From Streptomyces albiflavescens (GTDB lineage: Bacteria > Actinomycetota > Actinomycetes > Streptomycetales > Streptomycetaceae), in the NCBI RefSeq assembly GCF_014645835.1, contig NZ_BMMM01000021.1:85324-149323 (forward strand): 64,000 nucleotides of DNA, written 5' to 3'. Position numbers and translations under genes: made by a program. Below the pieces are notes generated by a model that worked only from the letters and a program-made list of their open reading frames with translations, searched no databases and was not told where the DNA came from. Below, piece by piece: positions 40,778 through 50,079 of this stretch (position 1 is its first letter; the number at the start of each line of letters is the position of its first letter).

Positions 40778-42259
40778 CTACGTCTGGCCGACCATGGCGG
40801 CGGGTCGGACGATGCGGTCGAAGTCCTCGGCACTGACGTAGCCGGAGGCCAGCGCTGCCGCGCGCAGGGTGGTGTCCTCGTCGTTCGCCTTGTGGGCGAT
40901 CGCGGAGGCCTTGTCGTAGCCGATCACGGGTGAGAGTGCCGTCACCAGCATGAGCGACCGGTCGACGTAGCTGTCGATCTGGTCTCGGTTGAGCTGGGCG
41001 CCCTCGATGCAGTATTCGCGCATCTTGGCGCAGGCGTCGGCGAGGATCGTCGCCGCGTGCAGGAAGTTGTTGATGATGACCGGACGCATAGCGTTGAGCT
41101 CGAAGTTGCCCTGTGAGCCGGCGAACGCGATGGCCTGGTCCTCGGACAGCACCTGGATGCAGACCATGACCATCGCCTCGCACTGGGTCGGGTTGACCTT
41201 GCCCGGCATGATGGAGGAGCCGGGCTCGTTCGCGGGGAGGATGAGTTCGTCGAGGCCGCAGCGGGGTCCGGAGGCCAGCCAGCGGATGTCGTTGGCGATC
41301 TTCATCAGCGGCACTGCCAGGGCCCGCAGTCCGGCGGACGCGTCGGCCATGGCGTCCAGGCCGCCTTGGGCGGCGAATTTGTTCTGCGCGGTGGTGAACG
41401 GGTAGCCGGTCGCGCCGGCGATTTCGGCCGCGACCTGCTCGCCGAATCCGGGTGGGGCATTGAGCCCGGTCCCGACCGCGGTGCCACCCATCGCGAGCTC
41501 GTACAGGCCCTCGGCGGATCTGGTGACGCGGTCGACGGCTTGTTGCAACTGGTGAGCGTAGCCGGACCATTCCTGCCCAACGGTGAGCGGGACGGCGTCC
41601 TCCAGGTGGGTGCGGCCGATCTTCACCACGTCATGCCATTGCTGTGCCTTGATATCGATGGCGTGCTGCAGCGCCTGCACGCTGGGCAGCAACTGTTCGT
41701 GGATCTCCTTGACCGCGGCGATGTGCATGGCGGTGGGGAAAGTGTCGTTGGAGGACTGCCCCATGTTGACGTGGTCGTTGGGGTGGATCGGGGATTTGCT
41801 GCCCAGTTCTGCGCCGACCAGTTGGATGGCCCGGTTACTGATCACCTCGTTGGTGTTCATGTTGGACTGGGTACCGGACCCGGTCTGCCAGACGTACAGC
41901 GGGAAGTGATCGTCCAGGTCGCCCGCGATGACTTCGTCAGCCACCCGCCGGATCAGGTCGGCCTTCCAGGCCGGCAACCGCCCGGCGCGACCGTTGACGG
42001 CAGCGGCAGCCTTCTTGACATAACCGTAGGCGTGGTAGACCGCTTTGGGCATCCGGTCGTCCCCGATGGAGAAGTGGATCAGGGAGCGTTGCGTCTGGGC
42101 GCCCCAGTAGTGGTCCGCGGGGACATCGATGGCTCCCATGGAGTCGGTCTCCCGCCGGGTGCCGGTCGCGTGCACTCCGATGGGGATGTCGAGGATCTGC
42201 GGTGCCGCGTCCTGACCGGCCGACCCGGCCCGGTCGGCGGCGGAGTGTTGCGTGTTCAT
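40778..42259 (-). CDS. fumC: Class II fumarase
   Basis: 493 residues from ATG 42259, which overlaps the malic enzyme stop (ATGA). Family landmarks: YWGAQTQRSLIHFSIGDDRM, GSGTQSNMNTNEVISNRA, HPNDHVNMGQSSNDTFPTAM, GRTHLEDAVPLTVGQEWSGY and the signature GSSIMPGKVNPTQCEAM. Catalyses reversible hydration of fumarate to malate in the cytoplasm. The Ser-rich N-terminal 30 residues extend beyond the typical start. The operon with malic enzyme links fumarate to pyruvate through malate. Confidence 0.93.
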   Translation of the reverse strand: MNTQHSAADRAGSAGQDAAPQILDIPIGVHATGTRRETDSMGAIDVPADHYWGAQTQRSLIHFSIGDDRMPKAVYHAYGYVKKAAAAVNGRAGRLPAWKADLIRRVADEVIAGDLDDHFPLYVWQTGSGTQSNMNTNEVISNRAIQLVGAELGSKSPIHPNDHVNMGQSSNDTFPTAMHIAAVKEIHEQLLPSVQALQHAIDIKAQQWHDVVKIGRTHLEDAVPLTVGQEWSGYAHQLQQAVDRVTRSAEGLYELAMGGTAVGTGLNAPPGFGEQVAAEIAGATGYPFTTAQNKFAAQGGLDAMADASAGLRALAVPLMKIANDIRWLASGPRCGLDELILPANEPGSSIMPGKVNPTQCEAMVMVCIQVLSEDQAIAFAGSQGNFELNAMRPVIINNFLHAATILADACAKMREYCIEGAQLNRDQIDSYVDRSLMLVTALSPVIGYDKASAIAHKANDEDTTLRAAALASGYVSAEDFDRIVRPAAMVGQT

Positions 42260-43929
42260 GCTGCGGCTCCGTCTGTGTAGGCCGGCTGCCACATGGCCTC
42301 CCGAACAGCCTCTGCGGTGTCGATCGGCTTGGAGGTGGCCACGCCGTCGTCGAGCGCCGCCTTGACCACCGCAGTCGCAGTGATCGCAGAGGACTCCCGA
42401 AGGTTGTCCACGGGCGGCAGCAGGGAGGCGCCCGGCCCCGATGGGTCGACCTGGTCCGCGACAGCCTGTGCGGCCGCGAGCAGCATGCCCGCGGTGACCT
42501 GGGACGCACCGGAGACGATCGTGCCCAGGCCCAAGCCCGGGTACAGCAGCGCGTTGTTGGCCTGCCCGATCTGGTGGGTCACGCCGTCGTATTCCACGGG
42601 CGGGACGGGGATGCCGGTCGCGACGAGCGCCTTTCCTCTGGACCAGTCGATGACATCGGCAGGCATGGCCTCGATCCGGGAGGTGGGGTTGGAGATCGGG
42701 AAGATGATCGGCCGCTCGCTGCCCTCGGACATGGCTTCGACGACCTCGCGCGTGAACGCGCCATGCACGGTGGAAGTGCCCAGCAGGATCGTCGGCTTGA
42801 CCCGACGAACCGCTTCCAGCAGTGAGATCGCGCCGTCGCGCCTCGCCCAGTCCGCGACCTCGGCGGGATCGCGCGCGTACGGCTGCTGGAAGTCGCGCAG
42901 GTCGGCCATGTCCCGGGTGAGCAGCCCCTGCTTGTCGACGAGCCACACCTGGGCGGCCGCCTGCTCCGGATCCGCGCCGTCGCGGATCATCGCGTCGCGG
43001 AGCTGGTCGGCGATGCCCACCCCGGCGGTCCCGGCGCCGAAGACGACCAGCTTCTGGTCCCGCATCCGCACACCGCTGACCTTTACGGCGGACATGGCGG
43101 CGGCCAGCGTGATGGCACCGGTGCCCTGCATGTCGTCGTTGAAGATCCGGTAGCGGCCGCCGTACTGCTCCAGGATCCGCCGTGCGTTGCTGGGACCGAA
43201 GTCCTCGAAGTGCAACAGTGCGTTGGGGAACGTGGACGATGCCGTCTCCAGGTACTTCTCGATGAACGCGTCGTAGTCGGCGCCGCGGACGCGGGGATGC
43301 CGGTTGCCCAGGTACAGCGCGTCCTCCTGCAGCGATGTGCGGTCCGTGCCGACGTCCAGGGACACAGGGATTACGCGGCGCGGGTCGATGCCCGCGGCCG
43401 CCGTGTACACCGCGAGCTTCCCGACCGAGATCTGGATCCCTCCCACGCCCCAGTCGCCGATGCCCAGGATTTCCTCCGCGTCGGTGCACACGATCAAGTC
43501 GACATCCTCAGGCCCAAGTTCAAGGGTGGCGAAGGCCTTCTCCATGTCGTCAGGCCGGTCGATGGACAGGAAGATGCCGCGGGGGTGCCGGTACTCGTGG
43601 GAGTACTTCTCGATCGCCTCGCCCACGGTGGGGTCGTAAACGATCGGCAGCAGCTCGGCGAGGTGGTCGGCGAGAACCTTGAAGTACAGGGTTTCGTTGC
43701 GGTCGTGCAGCTGTTCCAGGTACACGTTCTTGGCCAGGTCGCTGCCCTGAACCTGCATCTGCTGGTAGGCGCGCTGAGCCTGCCGTTCGAGCGTGAGGAC
43801 TCCGGAAGGCAGCCGCCCGGTAAGGCCGAGGGCATCTCGTTCCTCCAGGGTGAAGGCCACGCCACGATTACGCAGCGGATCGACGAGGACGCCAGGGGTG
43901 GCCGGGGTTCGCGGGTGGCTCTCGGTCAT
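42256..43929 (-). CDS. NAD-type malic enzyme (oxaloacetate-decarboxylating)
   Basis: 557 residues; GGGAG precedes the ATG by 7 nt. Large-type malic enzyme: YFKVLADHLAELLPIVYDPT, RGIFLSIDRPDDMEKAF, VCTDAEEILGIGDWGVGG, metal and substrate motif ALLHFEDFGPSNA, FNDDMQGTGAITLAA, and nucleotide site VVFGAGTAGVGIADQL. Converts malate to pyruvate and CO2 with reduction of NAD(P). First gene of the leftward operon with fumC, so the unit channels fumarate to pyruvate, perhaps for growth on C4 acids or for anaplerotic balance. Confidence 0.93.
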   Translation of the reverse strand: MTESHPRTPATPGVLVDPLRNRGVAFTLEERDALGLTGRLPSGVLTLERQAQRAYQQMQVQGSDLAKNVYLEQLHDRNETLYFKVLADHLAELLPIVYDPTVGEAIEKYSHEYRHPRGIFLSIDRPDDMEKAFATLELGPEDVDLIVCTDAEEILGIGDWGVGGIQISVGKLAVYTAAAGIDPRRVIPVSLDVGTDRTSLQEDALYLGNRHPRVRGADYDAFIEKYLETASSTFPNALLHFEDFGPSNARRILEQYGGRYRIFNDDMQGTGAITLAAAMSAVKVSGVRMRDQKLVVFGAGTAGVGIADQLRDAMIRDGADPEQAAAQVWLVDKQGLLTRDMADLRDFQQPYARDPAEVADWARRDGAISLLEAVRRVKPTILLGTSTVHGAFTREVVEAMSEGSERPIIFPISNPTSRIEAMPADVIDWSRGKALVATGIPVPPVEYDGVTHQIGQANNALLYPGLGLGTIVSGASQVTAGMLLAAAQAVADQVDPSGPGASLLPPVDNLRESSAITATAVVKAALDDGVATSKPIDTAEAVREAMWQPAYTDGAAA

Positions 43930-44297
43930 GAGAATCTCCCTGTGTGCGCATGCCGTATGGGATCTGACCGGGGTAAGTGCGCGGGCTCGCCCCGTGCCAC
44001 GGCCATCGGCAAGTCGAAAGGCGCCGGGGACGCAGTCCTGCGATGCCCACCACGCAGACAGCAGCCACGGACATCGCCGCAGAGGTCAGCGAGAGTGCGT
44101 CCTTGATCGGAGCCTAAGAAGTGGGAGCGGCCCCGGGGCCCGGCGGAGTATGGAGGTGTGAGGCCGGCGTCCCAGTGCGGTAGGTCGGCTCGCCAAAGCA
44201 CCGCCCGACGGGCCCGCCACCCACATCGCGGGCAGGCGCCCCATCGGTGCCACGGTGATGACTTCAGGCTAACTACGGGCTGACCGGGCGCGCGACT
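43930..44297. other. Intergenic stretch without a gene
   Basis: Upstream of the malic enzyme gene. No reading frame with a recognisable domain was seen. It should hold the promoter of the leftward malic enzyme-fumarase operon, but no clear -10/-35 pair stands out. Confidence 0.4.
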
Positions 44298-44480
44298 TCA
44301 CTCGTCGATGCGCTTGATGACCAGCACCGCCACATCGTCGAGGTGGTCCACCGCACCTGCGACGTCGAGCGCGGGCCAAGTGCCACCAGCTGATGCGGCC
44401 CAGGGGCCTCCAGTTGAGGCGGCCCAGTTGGCGGGACCTCGCGGCGCGGTCCAGGTCGGCCGCGCCGACACGGCGGCCAC
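44298..44480 (-). pseudogene. Possible PP2C/SpoIIE phosphatase tail
   Basis: The leftward frame ends LDVAGAVDHLDDVAVLVIKR then IDE. The DDVAxLVI ending is typical of PP2C/SpoIIE phosphatases. Only the last 15-20 residues are convincing. The remainder to 44707 holds nothing recognised. Confidence 0.25.
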
Positions 44481-44707
44481 CGCTCAGTATCGGCGCCGTC
44501 CAACCACGTCGAGGAACGTCGACGCCGGATCAAGAGCTTGGTAGCAGCAAGCGACGATTCCGACGGGCTTGAGGAACGTGGAGTGCGCGCGCCGACTGGA
44601 TCTGCTCGCCCACGGCGCGACGGCGCCCCGTCATCACCGATTGACGAGACGCCCGGTGCAGGAGGCCAGGTCTGCGGGCCGGCTGACCCGGAGGCCACCT
44701 GATCCCG

Positions 44708-45292
44708 TCAGTTCGTCACGATGCCGTACAGGAGCAGGTCGATGAGCCTGGAGGCCAGGTCGCGCTGCTCTTCGCTGGCGGCCATGAGACTGATCCCGCC
44801 CAGGGCCATCAGCACGTCCCGGGCACCGACCCCTGGCCGCGCCACCGACTGGCTCTCCACCGCGGCGAGCAGGTGGGTGATGGCGTCGGCGAGCAGGGCC
44901 CGGGTTTGCAGGCGCTCGCTCTCGTCGGTCAGCACCACGGCCAGCGCGTCGGCCATGCCGTGCTTGGCGGCCATGAAGTCGATGAAGCGCTCCATCCAGG
45001 TCCGCAGCGCATCCACCGGTGGCAGTGTGGCCGTGAGGTCCTCTGCTGCCTCGCACAGGCGCCCCACTTCTTGCCGGTAGATCGCCTCGATCAGCAGTTC
45101 CTTGGACGGGAACCGGCGGTACAGCGTGCCGACACCCACGCCGGCCGCGCGGGCGATGTCCTTGACCGAGGCACCCGCTCCCTCGCGGGCGAAGGCTGCC
45201 GCTGCTGCCTCCAGCAGCCGGTCCTCGTTGCGTTGCGCGTCCGCGCGCAGCGGCCTGCGGTGCCGCGCCGTGTCCCCCTCGTGGCCGGTCAC
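44708..45292 (-). CDS. TetR-family regulator of the adjacent SDR gene
   Basis: GTG start at 45292 follows GGAAGGGAG; 194 residues. HTH at about 17-62 (EDRLLEAAAAAFAREGAGAS, AGVGVGTLYRRFPSKELLIE). The ligand domain has FIDFMAAKHGMADALAVVL and a C-terminus LASRLIDLLLYGIVTN, the pattern of TetR proteins regulating SDR-type oxidoreductases. Divergent from the SDR gene at 45445 with two palindromic operators between them. Confidence 0.88.
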   Translation of the reverse strand: MTGHEGDTARHRRPLRADAQRNEDRLLEAAAAAFAREGAGASVKDIARAAGVGVGTLYRRFPSKELLIEAIYRQEVGRLCEAAEDLTATLPPVDALRTWMERFIDFMAAKHGMADALAVVLTDESERLQTRALLADAITHLLAAVESQSVARPGVGARDVLMALGGISLMAASEEQRDLASRLIDLLLYGIVTN

Positions 45293-45319
45293 TGCCCACT
45301 CCCTTCCTGCCACACTTGC

Positions 45320-45339
45320 AAGCGGAACCAGTTCCGCTT
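45320..45339. promoter_or_regulatory. TetR operator, proximal to tetR
   Basis: AAGCGGAACCAGTTCCGCTT: perfect 9-bp arms around a central CA. It shares the core GGAACCAGTTCC with the second site 33 bp away, centre to centre, three helical turns. Confidence 0.75.
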
Positions 45340-45354
45340 ACTCTCGAACTCGAA

Positions 45355-45370
45355 CCGGAACCAGTTCCGG
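45355..45370. promoter_or_regulatory. TetR operator, proximal to the SDR gene
   Basis: CCGGAACCAGTTCCGG: perfect 7-bp arms around CA. Same core as the first site and on the same face of the helix, so both can be bound by cooperating dimers controlling both divergent genes. Confidence 0.75.
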
Positions 45371-45444
45371 ATATGAGGGTACGACGCCCCCTGCCGCGGC
45401 GCCACCGGGCGCGCACTCAATGATCCACCTCCCTGGAGAGTCCC

Positions 45445-46404
45445 ATGACCGACCACCTCATCACGACCCCGTTCGGCGCACAGACGACCGCCGCCGAGGT
45501 GCTCGCTGGTATCGACCTCAGTGGCCAACGCGCCATCGTCACGGGGGGAGCATCCGGCATCGGACGCGAAACCGCGCGTGTCCTGGCCGCTGCTGGCGCA
45601 GCGGTGACGATCGGCGTGCGCGACCTGGCCGCGGGCTCACAGGTCGCCGAGGAGATCGCCCCGGCAACCGGCCCGGGAACGGTGCACGCCGCGATGCTCG
45701 ACCTCGCCGACCAGACCTCGGTGCGCGCCTTTGTGGAGGCGTGGCGGGGACCGCTGCACATCCTGGTCCTCAACGCCGGCGTCATGGCCTCGCCGCTGGA
45801 GCGGACGAAGGAGGGCTGGGAAATGCAGTTCGCCACCAACCACCTCGGCCACTTCGCGCTCGCCACCGGCCTGCACAGCGCCCTGACAGCGGCCCACGGC
45901 GCACGTGTGGTCGCCGTCAGCTCGGTCGGTCATGTCAACGGCGACGTACTTTTCGACGACATCAACTTCGAGCAGCACCCCTACGACCCGTGGGCGGCCT
46001 ACAGCCAGTCCAAGACCGCAAACGTCCTGTTCGCGGTCGAGGCGAGCCGCCGCTGGGCGTCCGACCTGATCGCTGTCAACGCACTCAACCCGGGCCGCAT
46101 CACCAGCACCCGGCTCGGCCGCCACATCGGGGACATCGCCAACAGTCCGGCCTCGTTCGACGCCACCAACACCGACGTGTCCTGGAAGAACATCGAGCAG
46201 GGTGCGGCGACCTCGGTGCTGCTCGCCGCCTCCCCGCTGGCCGAGGGCGTGACCAGCCGGTACTTCGAGGACTGCAACGAGGCCGGACCGCACCGGCCCG
46301 GTGTGCGCCGGGGAGTGGCCGCCCACGCCGTGGACCCTCAGAGCGCGGCCCGCCTCTGGCGGATCTCCCTCGACCTGCTCGCGGACGCCGGTACGACCGT
46401 CTGA
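45445..46404 (+). CDS. Short-chain dehydrogenase (retinol dehydrogenase-like)
   Basis: 319 residues; CTGGAGAG precedes the ATG. Cofactor motif TGGASGIG near 34-41, LNAGVMASPLERT, VSSVGHVNGDVLFDDINFEQ and the catalytic YSQSK. Longer than classical SDRs, with the NFE/D-x-x-x-Y-x-P-x-x-AYSQSK region typical of retinol-dehydrogenase or protochlorophyllide-reductase-like types. Under control of the divergent TetR; likely an inducible reductase or dehydrogenase for a small carbonyl compound. Confidence 0.9.
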   Translation: MTDHLITTPFGAQTTAAEVLAGIDLSGQRAIVTGGASGIGRETARVLAAAGAAVTIGVRDLAAGSQVAEEIAPATGPGTVHAAMLDLADQTSVRAFVEAWRGPLHILVLNAGVMASPLERTKEGWEMQFATNHLGHFALATGLHSALTAAHGARVVAVSSVGHVNGDVLFDDINFEQHPYDPWAAYSQSKTANVLFAVEASRRWASDLIAVNALNPGRITSTRLGRHIGDIANSPASFDATNTDVSWKNIEQGAATSVLLAASPLAEGVTSRYFEDCNEAGPHRPGVRRGVAAHAVDPQSAARLWRISLDLLADAGTTV

Positions 46405-46723
46405 CGACGCCACCCGCCACCAGCACCACCGCCGAGCCCGGCACGTCCCCCGTCCACGCCCCGCGCCTGCTCGCCGACCGGACTCGTGAAGCCACCACCG
46501 GCCGGCGCTCCACCCGTAGGCCCGCGCACTGAGCAGCCACACCACCGACGGCATGGCTCCTCACCAGGTCGGCTGCGGCCACCCTGCCGGCAGCCCACTG
46601 ACCAGTCATGTCCGCGTTGCCGTCGCGTGGCCCTCAATGCCCGCGAGCTGCCACTGACCCGGACCTGTACGTCCGCGTAGTCAACGGCTCGGTTTCATCT
46701 CGATCTGAATCAAGGAGACAGTC
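46405..46723. other. Intergenic stretch without a gene
   Basis: No frame with a recognisable domain. The last 20 bases hold an AAGGAGACAGTC ribosome site for the next SDR gene. Confidence 0.4.
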
Positions 46724-47488
46724 ATGTCCGCACGTCTGCAGAACACCGTTGCTCTGGTGACCGGCGCCAGCAGCGGCATCGGCCAGGCAACGGCCCTGGG
46801 CCTGGCCGCGGAGGGCGCCGCTGTCGCGGTGGTCGCCCGGCGCCGTGACCGGCTCGAGGAGCTGGCCGGGAAGATCCGCGCCGAGGGCGGGGCAGCGCTC
46901 GTAGTGGAGGCCGACATCACGGAGCAGGAACAGACGACGGCCGCCGTCGAGCGAGTGGTGGCTGAACTCGGCCGCCTGGACGTCCTGGTCAACAACGCCG
47001 GTGTGGGAATGGCCGGACCGGTCCTGAACGCGCCGGCCCAGGAATGGGAGCGCATGCTGACGGTGAACCTCCACGGCCTGCTGCATGTCACCCACGCGGC
47101 GCTGCCCCATCTGCTGCGCGCGGCGGAGGACTCGCCCCGCCGGGTCGCCGACCTGGTCAACATCAGCTCCACCGCCGGGCGTGTGGCCCGGCCGGGCACG
47201 GCGGTGTACAGCATGACGAAGTTCGGCGTGAACGGGTTCACCGAGGCCCTGCGCCAGGAGGTCATGCGGCAGCGCCTGCGCGTCAGCGTGATCGAGCCGG
47301 GGACGGTGGACACCGAGTTCGTCACGCACTCGCGGGACGAGATCAGGGCGTCGTTGGACCAGCAGCTGGCCGGGATGGAGATGCTGCGTCCCGAGGACAT
47401 TGCGGACACGGTCGCCTTCGTCGTCACACGCGACCGCAGAGTGTCCGTCAACGAGGTCCTCGTCCGCGCTGCCGAGCAGAGCTGGTAG
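46724..47488 (+). CDS. Short-chain dehydrogenase
   Basis: 254 residues with an AAGGAG site. TGASSGIG at 13-20, Arg-Arg-Arg after the second strand (VVARRRDRL) suggesting NADP preference, NNAGVGMAG, ISSTAGRVARPGTA and catalytic YSMTK. The ending VTRDRRVSVNEVLVRAAEQSW is typical of the YdfG/clavulanate-dehydrogenase-like SDR group. Same direction as the previous SDR but 320 bp apart; co-regulation is possible. Confidence 0.9.
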   Translation: MSARLQNTVALVTGASSGIGQATALGLAAEGAAVAVVARRRDRLEELAGKIRAEGGAALVVEADITEQEQTTAAVERVVAELGRLDVLVNNAGVGMAGPVLNAPAQEWERMLTVNLHGLLHVTHAALPHLLRAAEDSPRRVADLVNISSTAGRVARPGTAVYSMTKFGVNGFTEALRQEVMRQRLRVSVIEPGTVDTEFVTHSRDEIRASLDQQLAGMEMLRPEDIADTVAFVVTRDRRVSVNEVLVRAAEQSW

Positions 47489-47611
47489 GCCCGTCGCGCC
47501 ACAAGCCCGCCCGCGGCAGATCTCCCTCGACATGGTCGCGGCCGCTGCAACCGTCCGACGCCGCTCACCACCACCAGTCACCTCTACCGAACCACTCGGC
47601 GGGCCGCCCCT

Positions 47612-47944
47612 ATCGGCTCCGGGGCGAGCGTCGTCGGAGTCGCGGGTTTCGCCGGATACACCGCCGCCAAACACGGCGTCGTCGGCCTCACCCGCACAGC
47701 CGCACTCGACTACGGACCGGACGGCATCCGGGTCAACGCCATCGTCGCCGGACTGGTCAAGACACCGCTGATCGCAGGGGGACGCTCACCGGAAGTGATG
47801 GCGGCCCGGGTGGCGGCCCACCCCATCGGCAGGATCGCCGAACCGGAGGAGATGGCCGACGCCGTCGGGTGGCTGTGCTCCGAGCGGTCCAGCTTCGTCA
47901 CCGGCACCGCCCTGCCCGTCGACGGCGGATACACCGCCCGTTGA
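47612..47944 (+). pseudogene. SDR C-terminal fragment
   Basis: The frame reads VVGVAGFAGYTAAKHGVVGL, TRTAALDYGPDGIRVNAIVA, GLVKTPLI and ends TALPVDGGYTAR. It contains the catalytic YTAAK and the C-terminal third of a classical SDR, but the Rossmann N-terminus is missing. Sequence from 47489 to 47611 is unrelated. Confidence 0.7.
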
Positions 47945-47965
47945 CCACACGGAGGACAACCGACC

Positions 47966-48401
47966 GTGCCCGTACGCTCCTTCCACCACATCGGCCTCTC
48001 CGTCGCGGATCTCGACCGGCAATGCCACTTCTACACCCGGGCGTTGGGCTTCCACGTACCGGACCGAGATCCCCGAGGCCGGCATCCGGATCTCGCTCCT
48101 CAGCGACCCCCGTGGCGCCGCGCTGGAACTCACCGAGCGCGCCGGTTCCGCATCGCAGCGTTTCACCAACCCGGTCGATGGCGCGGGCACCCAGGGCTAC
48201 TTCCACTGGGCCCTGACCGTGGACGACCTGGACGCCGCCCTCACGGCCGCAGCCGCCCACGGCGGCCGCATCGTCTGCCAACCGGCGCCGGCTCGGCGTC
48301 CAGGAATCCGCTTCGCCTACTTCTCCGACCCTGAGGGCAACCTCGTCGAACTGCTACAGCCCACTGATCCGCGTCGGGCCCAGCAGACCGCGGACCGTTA
48401 G
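47966..48401 (+). pseudogene. Frameshifted VOC/glyoxalase-family gene
   Basis: A GTG at 47966 starts VPVRSFHHIGLSVADLDRQC, HFYTRALGFHV; near 48050-48065 the frame changes and the rest reads TEIPEAGIRISLLSDPRGAA, LELTERAGSASQRF, GYFHWALTVDDLDAALTAAA and FAYFSDPEGNLVELLQ to 48401. Together these are one vicinal-oxygen-chelate protein with both metal-ligand halves. A small indel breaks it. A sequencing error is the alternative. Confidence 0.75.
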
Positions 48402-48557
48402 CAGGCCAAACGGCGCTCGTCACCGGTGGCGATCCGGCATCGGTCGGGCGACGGCCTTGCCCTTCGGGGCGCCTTCGGGGCCGGGGGCGGGGTGTTGACC
48501 GCCGCTGGGCGTACCCATGACTTCAGGCTGATCGACGGTCGAGTCTCAGTGGCGCGG

Positions 48558-49610
48558 TCAGAGTCCATCGACTGCTACGACAGCCGCTGCGAAGCCCTGC
48601 GGGTCCTCCTGCGGAACGTTGTGTCCGACGTCCAGGGTCCGGTGCGCGTAATTGCCGGTGAACTTCTTGCGATAAGCCGATCCATTTCCCGGAGGCGTGA
48701 ATGGATCACGCGCTCCGTCAATGGTGATCGTCGGCACGGTGATGACCGGTGCCGCGGCGAGGCGCTTTTCTAGCCCGTCGTACCGGGGCTCACCCTTTGC
48801 GAGGCCAAGTCGCCAGCGGTAATTATCAATCACGATGCTGACGTAATCTGGATTACTGAAGGCTGCTGCCGTGCGATCGAAGGTCGCGTTGTCGAAATTC
48901 CACGTCGGAGAGTTGAACTTCCAGACCAATTTGGCCAAATCGTGCCGGAACTCCTGGAGGCCAAGCACGCCCCTTTCGGTGGAGAAATAGTATTGATACC
49001 ACCAGGCCCATTCACTCTTGGGCGGCGACGGCATCTTGTTTGCTTCGACGTTCACGATCAGATAACCGGTCACAGAGACCAATGCTTTGCAGCGCTGCGG
49101 CCAGAGGGCCGCTACGATGTCACCCGTCCGCGAGCCCCAGTCGTATCCGGCGAGGATGGCCCTGTCAATCTTGAGGGCGTCCATCAGGGCGATGATGTCG
49201 ACCGCGAATGCCGACTGTTGGGCGTTCCTGGGTGTTTTGCTGGAAAGGAACCGCGTGGTTCCATGGCCGCGCAGGTAAGGGACGATCACTCTGTACCCCA
49301 TTGCTGCGAGCAGCGGCGTGACCTCGATGTAGCTGTGAATGTCGTAGGGCCAGCCGTGCATAAGTATGACGGACTGCCCGTTCGCAGGTCCGGCCTCGAC
49401 GTAACCTACATTCAGATCCCCGGCATTGATCTGCCTCACCGGACCAAAGGATTGCCGCGTCGCTCGATTGACCGTGGGATAAGCCACACGTTCTCCCGAT
49501 GCGGACTGCGCTCGCGCACTACCCTTCATGCCGAACTCGGTCGCCGCCGCAGCCGCGGCTGCGGCGCCAAGGAAGTGGCGACGGCTGTACGTGGGACCGT
49601 GCCTCTCCAT
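48558..49610 (-). CDS. Tat-exported epoxide hydrolase-like alpha/beta hydrolase
   Basis: 350 residues from ATG 49610, AAGGAG upstream. A twin-arginine signal SRRHFLGAAAAAAAATEFGM is followed by a mature enzyme: oxyanion-hole motif LMHGWPYD, Asp nucleophile in LAGYDWGSRTG, cap domain with WWYQYYFSTERGVLGLQEFR, acid in IDGARDPFTPPG and catalytic His in VGHNVPQEDP. This is the epoxide hydrolase/haloalkane dehalogenase branch. Base composition is visibly lower in G+C than the neighbours (for example 48790-49030), suggesting acquisition. No operon partner. Confidence 0.85.
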   Translation of the reverse strand: MERHGPTYSRRHFLGAAAAAAAATEFGMKGSARAQSASGERVAYPTVNRATRQSFGPVRQINAGDLNVGYVEAGPANGQSVILMHGWPYDIHSYIEVTPLLAAMGYRVIVPYLRGHGTTRFLSSKTPRNAQQSAFAVDIIALMDALKIDRAILAGYDWGSRTGDIVAALWPQRCKALVSVTGYLIVNVEANKMPSPPKSEWAWWYQYYFSTERGVLGLQEFRHDLAKLVWKFNSPTWNFDNATFDRTAAAFSNPDYVSIVIDNYRWRLGLAKGEPRYDGLEKRLAAAPVITVPTITIDGARDPFTPPGNGSAYRKKFTGNYAHRTLDVGHNVPQEDPQGFAAAVVAVDGL

Positions 49611-50079
49611 CGCTGAGTCTCCTTGTTCGAGGCGGCGCTGGCGGGCCACGGATGGCGTGACACCGAGTGAATGGGTGGGCAATCGCATGTGCCTGATGTT
49701 CGTGGCCGGGGACCTTCAAGGGAGGGCCCTCGCACTGGCGCCTCTTCTGCTGTACAACACCCGTCAGAGCCCGCTCCACACCGAGCTCGCAGAGGAAAGG
49801 CGGCTTCGACGTCGCGTCGGACTCCTGGGCTGCCGCTTCGAGAACGGGTGCGGTCTTTGCGTGCGGTTTGCGCCTGTGCCCGGCCGGGACAGCGCCGTCA
49901 CGGGCGCGTGGGGCTTCCTTCTCTTCCAGCCTGACGCCCGCGCCGGGCCATCGCACCCCGAGCGTCGCCAAGGCCGCCCGAAATCAGCTCTGGGGGCATG
50001 TCAGCAGACTGAGCGAGGTGGGGTGAGGCCGTGTGGCCGGGACGGAGTCCGGCGGGGCACGGGGAAAGGCAGTGGCCGA

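Noticed and set aside
40778..43489. A 903-codon leftward frame that would fuse fumarase to upstream sequence
   Set aside because: The upstream part is the malic enzyme gene read in a wrong frame; the real start is the coupled ATG at 42259.
44708..48401. Cluster of SDR and VOC genes as a biosynthetic gene cluster
   Set aside because: No polyketide, peptide, terpene or other core synthase is present, and two of the genes are broken.
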